From positions 806,001-870,000 of the forward strand of contig JALIZF010001917.1 in assembly GCA_029948255.1 (NCBI GenBank): a stretch of 64,000 bases of DNA. The letters run 5' to 3'. The notes under the pieces were generated by a model, which worked only from the letters and a program-made list of their open reading frames with translations, did no database searches and was not told where the DNA came from. Of the stretch, positions 37,490-53,500 are shown one piece after another (position 1 is the stretch's first letter; every line of letters starts with the position of its first letter). Source of the DNA: Telmatactis stephensoni (lineage: Eukaryota; Cnidaria; Anthozoa; Actiniaria; Isophelliidae). Made by a program: the position numbers and the translations under genes.

Positions 37490-37851
37490 CAGAGCCGTAG
37501 CAAGGGGAGGGCGTAGCAAGGGGAGGGGCCGAGGGCCCCGCCCTCAATATTTTTTATGCCTCCACTTTACAGTATACTTTTGTTAAGTTGTTCGAACATG
37601 TCATTTTCACTTCCATCGAGAGTGAAATTGCCAATCTTGCCCCATGTAATAATTTGTTGTACACCAGAAAAGAACAATTACACCTAAAACCTCAACCTTT
37701 TAGTCTTCAAATTCCCTTCAATTTTCCAACAAAGGCCTTTGGAAGCAAATTTAGCTTAATTATGCATGTACCCTTTGGTTTCTTCACCCAGCTGCTCCCC
37801 CCCCCCCCCCCCCCCAACTCCTCCCAAAGAATTTGTCTTGCTACGGCCCTG
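37490..37851. mobile_element. hAT-like nonautonomous element
   Basis: Ends CAGAGCCGTAGCAAG and CTTGCTACGGCCCTG are inverted and of the CAGRG form seen in hAT elements. CTAAT flanks both ends (a 5-bp match; hAT normally makes 8). An internal GCAAGGGGAGGG duplication and a C tract (37798-37815) are present. Confidence 0.65.
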
Positions 37852-38141
37852 CTAATGAGTATATATGAAACATCTCTGGCTTGAGACAAACCCAGACCGG
37901 CCAGCGATTCACGATGGAGTGATTCAAAGAACTTTGGTGGGTGGGACAACAAACCGAGTGTGGTGGGTGAATTGGAAAAGGAACAATCTTGGACTCTTCC
38001 ACACCAAAAAAAACTTTTCTATGATAGATTTTCCTTGGCAAATATGTTTTTGTTCGTATAATAAATGAGAAAATTTGATCAACTTTCATATGACAAAAGC
38101 ATTTGTGGTATAAAATTTGTCGACACATGTAGACATGGGAG

Positions 38142-38229
38142 CAACCTCGTTCCCAGGCTCTTCCTTCTCACTTTTTTTTCAAAATGGCGTGAAAAAAAAG
38201 CGAGAAGGGAGAGCCTGGGAACGAGGTTG
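38142..38229. mobile_element. Short foldback, ends CAACCTCGTTCCCAGG
   Basis: An 88-bp near-perfect hairpin with ends CAACCTCGTTCCCAGGCTCT and its inverted form, and AAAATGGCGTG in the loop. It is most likely a very small MITE. Confidence 0.75.
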
Positions 38230-39290
38230 ACGTGGGAGTTCCATTTATCACAGAAAACCATGTGCAGGGAGGGCCTTTATAGTTCCGTTAAGTCATAATC
38301 ATTAATCAAATCCCATGGGCATATTTCTAATTTGACTAATAAATCAGCTACTATAGCTACAAGAATGCTTTACAAATTTTCTTTCTTATTCAAATTTTTT
38401 ATTCCTTCCGTGGGAACAGCAAAGTAGAACAATTGGCATTATAGGAAAGTAGGCCAAGCATTCTGGTAGTTGTATAAAAGGCAATAATGAAAATATAATC
38501 TCTATTATGTAAAAATATTTGACTAATACTACAAGCCTATTGGTCGGCTTTAATCCCGCTCTATTAAACACAAAGAAACTTGTATTCAATTAAACACAAA
38601 GAGTATAAAAAGTGGATTGTTATCAGTTGAACGACTTGAATTAGCAATACGTTGAACCGTAGAAAGAATTCAATTCCCGCCCTGCTGATACCGCAAGCCT
38701 ATTGGTTAATCCAGCTGTAAACACAAAGAAACTTGATTTCATTAAACACAAATAATACAAAAGTGGATTGTTGTTGAACGATTTGCTACAGTACCTTGGA
38801 CTGTATCAACAGGCAGGACCACATCGTGTTGGCGGTGTCATCAGTTTGAAAAAGGTTAGAAGCATTAAGCTGAATGTACCTTGTTTTGTTGAAGAATATC
38901 TTCACATATCATCATACTGACTTCAAATACAATGACTTTGTCGGACTGCTGTTTTAGAAATTTTGTTATTTGTGCAATTGTAGTGCGTACAACAAACAAG
39001 GGATAAGAATTACCCCACGCAAATTGAAGTTTGGCAAAACAAACCTCAAATTTGTAAAATCCCCTTAACTCAGTGAACTGCAAGCAGGTTCTTTGTGGAA
39101 ACTGACGGTCGTAAGACTTATAAAGATAGCACAGTCCGAAGTTAAAAATAGTTGTTTCCGAAGTCCGTAATATTGCTTTTAGCTTGATTTAAAATTATGG
39201 CAATCATACGTAAAAACATTGAAGCCAGTTTAATTTTTGCACCAAATATTACTAAATGGCAGTAATTAAAAGAAGAAGAAGAAACATCTT

Positions 39291-39632
39291 GATTCCGTGA
39301 TTTAGACTTGCCGCATTACGCTCTATTAACTTTGCTACATGGATCAATAAGTTTCGTTGTCGCGTTGTCCTTATCAAGGAAAGTTTCCTTGCTTGTGAAC
39401 ACGACAAACAAGTTGTCTTTGATAAGTTTTTTAGGCTTAGATTTTTGCTTTGGGTCCGAAAATACTTTCCCTGCGAGCAGAGTCTCCTGCAGGTAATTCT
39501 CTGCTCGAAGGGAAAAATACTTTGCAAGGCGGAGTGTTTGTCAAGAGTTCCTTGTTGTGCAGGCGTTGTTGCCCATCTCATTGATCTCACAAAGTTAATA
39601 GTGCGAAATGCAGCAAGTCTAATCACGGAATC
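39291..39632. repeat. Foldback repeat with inner hairpin
   Basis: Outer inverted arms GATTCCGTGATTTAGACTTG and the matching complement near 39590-39632 are about 42 bp. Inside, AAATACTTTCCCTGCGAGCAG pairs with CTGCTCGAAGGGAAAAATA at about 39465-39520. ORFs on both strands here are by-products of the palindrome. Confidence 0.7.
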
Positions 39633-39910
39633 GACGGATTCAACGGAATGGCCGTTTCCCAAGATACAGTTCTGTTGGGTGTACTAGCCAAAGCCTTGGT
39701 TTCAGTGCATGCTAAAGTGATTTTCATTTGACCATGAAAGAAAAATGACTACTTAGTTTGTAGTAGTTGATAAGAAACAAAAGAAAACATTGAATGGCTT
39801 TATAGAGTCTACTACCAACTATTAGTTTTATTCCTTCATGGTCAAATGAAAACCACAGACTCTAAAGCAGCTCTAGTTAACAAATAGAACAGCTTTTTCC
39901 GAGGAGTATA

Positions 39911-40204
39911 GAGTGGTTTTCATAAACCCGTGAAATAGATACTAAACTAATACACATTAGTAGACCTTAATTCCATTGTTTTCTTTTGTTCTTATTTGAC
40001 TATTACACATTAACTGCTAATATTTATTTCACGGGTTTAGAGTGATTTTCATCGGACTGTGAAACAATTACTAATAGTCAGTATTTAATAGTGTCTAATA
40101 GTTGTATTGCAACAAAAGAAAACAATGGGTGTAGAGTCTACTAGTGTCTATTAGCTTAGTATCTATTTCACAGTCCGGTGAAAATCACTCTATGAAAACC
40201 ACTC
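39911..40204. mobile_element. Nested TA-flanked MITE (GAGTGGTTTTCAT)
   Basis: Ends GAGTGGTTTTCAT and ATGAAAACCACTC with TA on both sides. It is itself interrupted by a relative at 40040-40190. Taking out that insert plus one TA restores the right arm TTTCACGGGTTTATGAAAAC, the exact complement of the left arm. Confidence 0.85.
40040..40190. mobile_element. Innermost MITE (GAGTGATTTTCATCGG)
   Basis: A 151-bp hairpin with ends GAGTGATTTTCATCGGACTG and CAGTCCGGTGAAAATCACTC, with TA on both sides (40038-40039, 40191-40192). It belongs to the same or a sister family as its host element. Confidence 0.85.
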
Positions 40205-40628
40205 TATAATAATTGCTAATTAAACAATATATGATTTACATGATAACAAAGTTTTTAAACAACTAGTGTCAGTAACGGGAACGAGGCTTTGGCTAGTACA
40301 CGATTCACTCAACTGTAACTTGGGAAACGCCTGGAATCGATTGCATTAATATTTATAAACACATTCAGGGTATTCGTGTTGTAGAGGTCCATTGATATCT
40401 ATACCTCTACCTTTCATCTATTTTTGCAATACGTCCTTTTAATTTTACAATAAAGTTCTTCAAAGTTTTGTCGAAGACAGTTTAGTTTTTCGTTGTTTTT
40501 CGTTGGCGACTGAAAGTCCACTCAAGCGCCTTTGCTAGCTCTTGATGCCGTCTGTGCCGATCTAATTTGACTGATCTTTTATAAAATATAAGAAAATAAA
40601 ACTCACTAGCCATTGTCCATTAAGGCCC

Positions 40629-40713
40629 GGTAATACGAAGCAACAAAATCGTGCAACTTGTCGCGCAACATTGTTGCGTTGCAAGTTGCAGAGCAAATGT
40701 TGCTCGTATTACC
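40629..40713. repeat. Decayed palindromic MITE
   Basis: GGTAATACGAAGCAAC pairs with GTTGCTCGTATTACC around a TTGTTGCGTTGCAA centre. The left flank TTAAGGCCC resembles the TTA-flanked elements, but the right end has lost its matching GGGCC. Confidence 0.5.
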
Positions 40714-40966
40714 ACCCCGCGGTTTCTTTGTTGCACGAAGTAGAAGCACTCCTTCATGCCAGTGTGTGACCCATGCAAATAGTTAACATAAAAAGCGGTC
40801 GCAACATCAGTAAAAATACTGAGAAGCCATAAAGACTGTCGTACCATAAAGTTCTCGTGTAATTTGAGTTTTTGTTGTTGTTGTTGTTTTGTTTCTTTTT
40901 TTTTTGGTAACCTTTATACTTCTCTAGGTTGCAGAGCAGTGATCGAAGTACGTAAAACTGAGAATA

Positions 40967-45611
<4,645 letters not shown>

Positions 45612-45651
45612 TCAACGGATAAACAACGTAAATAAAAGGGTCATTTACAGA

Positions 45652-46026
45652 ATGAAAAGTTACGGAAATCTCGACGTCGATTTTACTCCTTCTGTCACTT
45701 ACAAAAAGACAGGGGCATATTTTGAAATCTCCCTGACAAAGAAAGTAAAAGACGTTAAAGAAGCACAAGAAGCAGTCCAACAACTTCACCAACAGCACCC
45801 CCAACTAGTGTCCGCCGCTCAAGTTGTTATTTCTGCCAGGAAGTTGAACGTTCTTCTACGTGAGTTGAGGAAGTCTTGTCAGGTTGAAAAGGAGAACGAA
45901 GACGAGTTTAGTTATAAGGTCATCTCTGATGGAGCTTGTAAGCAGAAATTCAATCTCAGCACAGCTACTTTATTGTGTAATGTAGTTGAGCGCAGTTGTC
46001 ATCTGGCATTTTTGTTCGAGCAGTAA
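45652..46026 (+). CDS. Unrecognised 124-residue ORF
   Basis: A single open frame starting MKSYGNLDVDFTP and ending LAFLFEQ. Its composition is coding-like: charged, with an amphipathic stretch KDVKEAQEAVQQLHQQHPQ and then ARKLNVLLRELRK. I cannot assign it to a family. It has no signal peptide or membrane segment. It starts 16 bp after the DNase AATAAA. CATTTACAG just before the ATG could be a splice acceptor, and GCTTGTAAGC near 45935-45944 could be a donor. So it may be one exon of a longer gene, ending about VISDGA. Confidence 0.45.
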   Translation: MKSYGNLDVDFTPSVTYKKTGAYFEISLTKKVKDVKEAQEAVQQLHQQHPQLVSAAQVVISARKLNVLLRELRKSCQVEKENEDEFSYKVISDGACKQKFNLSTATLLCNVVERSCHLAFLFEQ

Positions 46027-47559
46027 TTGTCGTGACTCAGTTTACTTGATCCATAATCCAGTGATGGTTAGAGGCCGGATTCTGGAATGAGAAGGGAAAA
46101 CGGATCATTTCAAACTTACTTTTGCACTGTTATCTAGTCCGTCGAGTAAACTTTGCAACCATTGCTCAACTTTGTTAACTACTATACATTCACATGTTGC
46201 ACAACTTACAACTTGCACCCAATATAAGGAGTAAAATGATCGTTATTAATGAGAAACATACTTATAGTTACCGTAAAATGCTTGCAAAATCCTCTGCGTT
46301 TCTCTTCTAACTATTGCGCTCTTAGCGGCCGTTCTCACTATTCTCAGAGCTAGACCTCGCTAATCCCCTACATCTTTTTTCTGCTCCACTGTCCTCGCTT
46401 CTACTGGCGTGACTATGTACCTTGGCTTGGATTTTGTTGTGCGCGGGGCCACAGCGTCGAAAGACCCTGGTACCCAGGGTAGAGCTCATGTCCTTCCGGC
46501 TTTTTAGTTTTCTGTCATATATTCTTTCTACACCTCTTTCTCATCCTCGTTTTCTTTTCATTCCTTGTTTTCTTTTTCTTTTCTTTTCTTTCTTTTTCTT
46601 TCTTTCTGAGTTTGTAAGAGCTTCGCGACTTTAGTGGGTTTCTGCTAAAACAATTAGACTACTCGTTCTCGTTTTCTATGAGTTAAATTGTCAAACCTCT
46701 TCTTTTTCTTTTCTTTATCTTTTCTTTTCTTCTTTCTTTTTCAGTATACTTTTTTTTCTTCATTCGCATTTTCTTTTGTTTACTTTTCTTTCTTCTTTTC
46801 TTTCGTTCTTCTTTCTTCTTTTTCTTTCCCTCTTGTTTTCTTTGCTACTTCTTTTCTTTTCTCCTCTCTTCTTTTCTTTTCTCCTCTCTTCTTTTCTTTT
46901 CTTTTCCTTCTTTCTTTTTTGGAAAGGAATCGGAAAAGGAAAAAAAGGACCAGGAAAGAAAAAATAGAATAAAATAAAAAATAAATAAAAAACTGGGAAA
47001 CATAATTAATGAGATTTGACCACCCGTCACTCAAGCTAAAGCTCGGATAAGTCGATTGTGAAGGCAACAACTTCCCTTATGCTCACAAGGTACGGCACAA
47101 AGGAACAGGATGTGAAAACAAAGATTCTGCACTACAGGATGTTATCAGAACTCACAAGAGACCATAATACTATCCATAGATGGATTACTTGGAACTCTGA
47201 AAGTTGATACTTCAATTGAACTGAGGTCAGGGAGTACTTGTGATCAGTCTACTCGCGGTCACTTATTGGTAATCAGGAGTCTTGCTCAATTTACTTAGAG
47301 AATCTTTGGCATCAGAATAAAATAGATTTTGGACTGATTTCAGGTACTGTATGTATTCGATTTCTGGATATTTCAGAGCAAGTTTATTTTGTTTTTGATT
47401 GGATGGGCTTCCTGTGTTGATGAGAGAGAGGCTCTCGACATTGACGATAAACAACCGAGAGACGTCTCCAGAAGCGGTGCCAAGATTCCTCATTTAAATC
47501 CAACTTTTTAACTTTTCCTTTGCTTTATCTCGGGCTTTAGTAGTTGTACAAGACTTTGA
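46027..47559. other. Intergenic DNA with CTTT-rich tract
   Basis: 46545-46970 is a long pyrimidine-rich tract of TTTTC/TTCTT repeats ending in a purine-rich stretch. CAAGAGACCATAATACT at 47154-47170 is an end fragment of the foldback family at 18994-19270. No gene was seen. Confidence 0.65.
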
Positions 47560-50500
47560 ATGATGTCTTCTTTGCTCAAGCAACGCGTAAAGAAGGGAAA
47601 ACCACAAGGTATTTTGATAACATTTGTTGGATTCTTGTAAATATTTCAATATCCTCGCGCGTGATTGTCATTAAAGAACTTGTGTTGCTGTACATTTACT
47701 ACGTTTATTTTCTTTCATAGACGGAAAACAGTGGATTCATCCTGCCGATTTGCTGATAAATGGAGACGTTGTATATGCTGTGAAGGTAAGGAAAATGTTT
47801 GATACAAATGCAGTAAAATACGAGGAGTTTTATGTGGTTTTGGCAAGGAGTCGCAGCTCCACGCTGTGGAATTGTGCAACACGACAACTACAAAACGTTT
47901 TCTCGGGAAACGCACGTGCAAATAAGATTTCGTCGCAATTGAAATTATTTTATTCCATTTGAATTCACAAATGTAATTTCTATGAAATACCTTGGTAGTT
48001 TTGTGTAAAGAATTCATTGTTTTTAATCCTTGGAATCCAATTATAAATAAATATTTAGTTAGAGTAACTCAAGCTAGCTAAGTTTATATGTAAGCTTACA
48101 TGTACGTACTGTTATAATTTGACCGAAACTCAAAGTCGATTTGTCTTCTTTTGCATTGTAATTACTGGAGATGTTTGCTAATTATAAAACCCTTTAGCCC
48201 TTGATCTCCTTGAACTGAATATTCGCTTGTTGCATTTCAAAGAGTTTGAATGGAGTACTCCAAAGGAACAATTCAAAGTCGACATTTTTGGAGAGATTTG
48301 TCTCCTTGTAAAAACTTCTTACCTGTCAGCTGTTTTTTTCCCTTTTTTTTCAGCGAAGGCAGAATTTGCATAACTTTCTTTCACTCTGGAATTCTTTTCC
48401 AAAACGTATACTCCAATGTCTGTATTTATTCGCTAATTGATGTTTTGTGGCTAAATTGTTTTAGTTTAACTTAAGTCTTTAGTTTTCTCGTTCTTGCCGA
48501 AATACCCTTATAGACTTTCAGTAACTTATTTCTCGTGTTATTTACCAGGCTCGATATATTAAATTCTGCAAATGGTTTGCATAAATTGCATGTAAAATTC
48601 GCCTGATTTTTATTGTGATACGATTAGCATCATAAAAGTTATTGTTATTGAATTAAGCTTAAGTACGCTTCAGTGCTTGACTTAAGTTATTCCAAAGTTG
48701 TAAAAGAGGGGATAATTTATTAATATCCATTTTAGGTATTTTTAAATAGTGCTAAAGTTTTCTTTGCTACTGTAATCATCATAAATCTAATGTAGCTAAA
48801 TTATATTAAAATACAGTATATATAAATTTTTATTTAAACCATCAAATTTCCTTGATTCCATTTTGTACTTAACCTGTGAACTTGCTGCAGTGTGTACGTG
48901 CTGTTTTTACAAGCAACAGAAGTACCAGAAGCAGAAGCAACATGGTGGAAAAAGACAACGAGCAGTGCTTCACTGAGTCTGCCTATGTTACTTCCATTTC
49001 TGCTTCCATTGCTTGTGAAAACCAGGCTTTTTAGACTCAAATATATTTTAGTATGAACTTAAATGAAGTTTTTAAGAATATAGACCTGTATGTTGTCGTT
49101 GTAGAGTGAGTTACATCTTAATTCATCTCTTGTGCAACAACTTTTGAATCATTGCAATTGAACTCTATTACTATAGCCACCTCTGTACTACAGCACACTT
49201 AATGCATAGGGGACTTGCACTAACAGGTCACATGACCCTATCTCCCCTATATTAAGCAGTGCCATCAAAATGAATACCAGAAATAGAAAGAGCACCTCGA
49301 TATTAGTAAAAGTGCAAAGTTTTGATCAGCTCATAAGAATTAGATGTAATATAGGAGAAATGACAGTAAATTTAAGATTAGATTCTTTTTAAGATTCATT
49401 TGGAAAAATGCATTGGATGGCAAGCTCAAGCTGCAGTTGTTGTCACTGGCTGTACATTCCATGCATATTTGATCACAGGTAGCCCAAGCTGTGCATCTGT
49501 ATATGAAATATATGGGATTCCACGATCGATTTGCTGAAAAATATATTTTGAATAAAGAAACAATTTGGACTCATGATACTGTTGTGCTTGTCTTTCTGTG
49601 TATTTCTGTGAAGTTTCAAGCCGTTTCGTGCTCATTTGAGGGAGTTATAGCGATTTGAATTTTTCTCCCTTCATGTACATATATTACTGGAAGGTTGGAA
49701 GGCTCAATTGTCAAAAATTCAAACGACCGACAAAAAAGGGCTCGAAAATCACTCCAAAACCAAAACCAGGCCAAAATATTCCCAAAAAACCATTGCCACA
49801 TAAATTTCCAATGTGTCGATTGCCTTTATTTCTCCACATTTTACGTGTAACACCCTCAAAAAGACAGTTTTTGAAGCTTTTATTCGCTGGACCTATGCTC
49901 TGCAAAACAGCCCCTGCACCACGGTTACCAAGCTCAAATACCCCACTGGGGACGGGGAAATTTTGGCGCACATGTGTGGGGAGGTAGTGAGGTCGATTTT
50001 GTACCGCACATGAGGACGAAGGAAAAGCTTCACCCAGTACTTACAGTTCTTTTTCAGCAGTTTTTGCGAGTTCTTCTGCATATCTTTGAGTAGAATGCCT
50101 AAAGAAAGACCATGTTAGCAAGGTACTATAGTAAGGTAAGTGATTTCTCTCTTTTCGATATAACAACAGTCATGAACAACACCGTGCAAAACTAAGAACA
50201 GGCAAATCATGTAAAAACAAGAATCTTCCGAATAAATAAAGTAGCTTATTCAATTTCGAAAACTAGTAATTAATTCCTAGTAAATAACGGATGTCAGTAT
50301 TATGCTGATTATCCAATTTACAAAGCTAGCGACGAGATGAAGCGGTTGTTTTTCAACTCAGAAATTCAGTCAACGCACTGTGAAGATTTTCGGTAAATTT
50401 GCCAAAGTTATCCTTACAAAGTTCAAGACGGTGAATTAAACTGAAAGAAACAATTCCTTAAAATAGTTTTCGTTTATCATTCATCTGGGCAATAAGAATA

Positions 50501-53500
50501 ATAAGCCATGAAAAGGTCCATCAATAGCAGAAGTTGTTTCCCGCCACATTTTGATGCCAAAGTCACTAAAAAATCCAACTTAGCACTATTCTTACTGCAG
50601 CATTACTATAGTACCTTGCTAACATGGTCTTTCTTTAGGCATTCTACTCAAAGGTATGCAGAAGAACTCGCAAAAACTGCTGAAAAAGAACTGTAAGTAC
50701 TGGGTGAAGCTTTTCCTTCGTCCTCATGTGCGGTACAAAATTGACCTCACTACCTCCCCACACATGTGCGCCAAATTTCCCCGTCCCCAGTGGGGTATTT
50801 GAGCTTGGTAACCGTGGTGCAGGGGCTGTTTTGCAGAGCATAGGTCCAGCGAATAAAAGCTTCAAAAACTGTCTTTTTGAGGGTGTTGCATGTAAAATGT
50901 GGAGAAATAAAGTCAATCGACACATTGGAAATTTATGTGGCAATGGTTTTTTGGGAATATTTTGGCCTGGTTTTGGTTTTGGAGTGATTTTCTAGCCCTT
51001 TTTTGTCGGTCATTTGAATTTTTGACAGTTGAGCCTTCCAACCTTCCAGTAATATATGTACATGAAGGGAGAAAAATTCAAATCGCTATAACTCCCTCAA
51101 ATGAGCACGAAACGGCTTGAAACTTCACAGAAATACACAGAAAGACAAGCACAATTACAGTATCGTGAGTCCAAATTGTTTCTTTATTCAAAAAATATTT
51201 TTCAGCAAATCGATCGTGGAATCCCATATATTTCATATACAGATGCACAGCTTGGGCTACCTGTGATTTGATAACATATCAGAAATCATCCTTCATGCTA
51301 CACACAGAGAAATCCAATATTCAGTCAAGAATTGTCTCACTTGATCAATCATGCATAACACAGGCATCCCACTGTTACAAATAGTAATCTGCTTCCTTGT
51401 CTGGTAGCAAACAAAACAGCTTAAATGGTTTCTTGAACAATGCAGTGGTCGAACAGTCACCAAATATAATATCTTTGTCATCTCATAAGTATTGTATCTA
51501 TATATATATATATATATATGCAGGGCAATTCCATTGTCACGGACGTAACATTCAATACCATAAAAAAATATTAAAGTGAACATTAAAAGAGAAAGACAAA
51601 AAGCTCCATAAGTAATATTTCATGTGAATATAGGTACATATACTCACCTATCATTTATGTTTTTATTTTTTACCAAATCTGGTAGATTTTTCTAACATTT
51701 TCAATGAAAAAATGTTGTGTCATGCACGTAATATCAAATAAACCTTTGTTATCAGGTGAAATTATTAATTTCATAATCCCTATGAATTTTCACATCTTTT
51801 TAAAAAAAATGCCAGCCGTAGTAATTAAACTATAAAGGGTCCAAACTCAACAACAAGATTGAAATATTTGTCAATCTCTTTCCATCACTAGTCAGACAGT
51901 GGAAGTTTTACTGTCACGGACATAACACAACAGTGTCACGGATGCAACACACATGAAATCTAAAAAGAAATTAATGTTTTTGCTTGATTTTAAACTCTTT
52001 TGAACTTAAATTTGAGCATGTTAATCAATGGTCAGTTGTTGTGCTCGCATGAGCATGCTCAGTACATAAAGTAGTCATGCTCTGTGTGGAGAATTCCTGC
52101 TGACTTCAACATCTTCCATTTTCAACTGAAATTGTGCTTGCCCACTCTATCTACATCATTCTACTTTAACTGCACCCCCCTGAAAAACTGGAACCCTGGT
52201 TATGACCAAAACCTTGTTTTCAGGAAAAGCAAATTAAATATATTCTCTGTATTCAATACCATATTTCCATCTAAAAAACTAATTTGAAAACTAAAATTAC
52301 AAAAGAACACAGTCACATGATTATCCCTGCAACTCTGAGTTTCGTGCGTATACACCTATTTCAACTAATGTTGTCGGCAAAAGCTTACGCGACTCACCCG
52401 AAAGGGAGTATGGGTAGAAATGACTAAAGCTATAAAACCACATAAATCAGCCATACGACAACTCAAAATAGCTTACCTTGACCTTAAACACGAAAGAACT
52501 TCATTTGCTGATATTAAAATCAATACCAAACCTGAAAAGAGAGTGATTTTTTACCTACTACCCATATTCCTTTTCAGTCTTGTTGCGTAGGCTTGAGACC
52601 TCTCGTACGACAACATAGCTGCCAACCCTCCCGGATAATCCGGGAGTCTCCAGATTTTGGACCTCGTCTCCCGGTCTCCCGGATAAAGACCTAAATCTCC
52701 CGGATAATCGATCGAATCCTAAAATTGCGGCCATTTTAACTGAAATATCGTCTATCTTTCTTGAAATGTCGTCTTTCCAACCCCCCCCCCCCCCCCCCCA
52801 CTGAGCGTGAAAATCGACCCAATTCTAAGGAAAAAATGTTGATCTCCAGATACGAAAGCCTTGGGGGTTGGCAGCTATGCGACAACCTTTTTTGAAATAG
52901 GTATATACACTAATAGCACTGAGCTCTCTAAATATATTTGGCACCTAAAGGACAACAATATAAACTTTTCAATTAAATGGTCAATCATGGCAAGAGCGAG
53001 CCCGTACAATAACTCCAGTAAGCGATGCGATCTTTGTCTTACAGAAAAACTGATGATCATCAAACACAGCAGCATCAACTTACTGAACAAACGATCTGAA
53101 CTAATATCCAAATGTCGACACGAAAGTAAATTTTACCTAAAGAACAATTATTATTTTTAGTTTCCTCTATTATTATTGTAACCATTGTTTACATTTGTAA
53201 ATATCACTTTACAACCGCCTAGTGTAATTTTATACCATTTGTATATAGATGTACTTAAGAAACTGACTGTTGGGATTGTTCTTCATTAAATCTGCCTGAT
53301 GAGTGCTATACGCACGAAACTTAGAGTTGCAGGGATAATCATGTGTGTTCTTTTGTAATAAATTTTAATTTTCACTTTGAACATCGCTCTACGCAATTAT
53401 GTGTATCGAGCACTTTTTAACTGTGTTAGCTACTATTCCTTAATATTACTATAATTTGAAAACTAGATTTTTTTGCCAGTCTCATGTGGAATTTCCCATA

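Larger units (their letters stand above)
39651..40330. mobile_element. Foldback element, ends GCCGTTTCCCAAGATACAGT (copy 1)
   Basis: Inverted ends GCCGTTTCCCAAGATACAGT and AACTTGGGAAACGC, each with ACTAGCCAAAGCC or its complement inside. A second copy is at 62089-62608. Comparing the two shows that about 0.5 kb between CAGTGCAT (near 39710) and GCTAATTAAAC (near 40215) is extra here: it consists of nested MITEs. Confidence 0.8.

Noticed and set aside
39252..39687. Overlapping ORFs on both strands (136 and 80 codons)
   Set aside because: They are by-products of the palindrome at 39291-39632 and the adjoining element end.
50508..50995. ORFs in the GULP1-intron inverted repeat
   Set aside because: Frames mirror each other in the two arms. 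No known domain, so probably chance openness.
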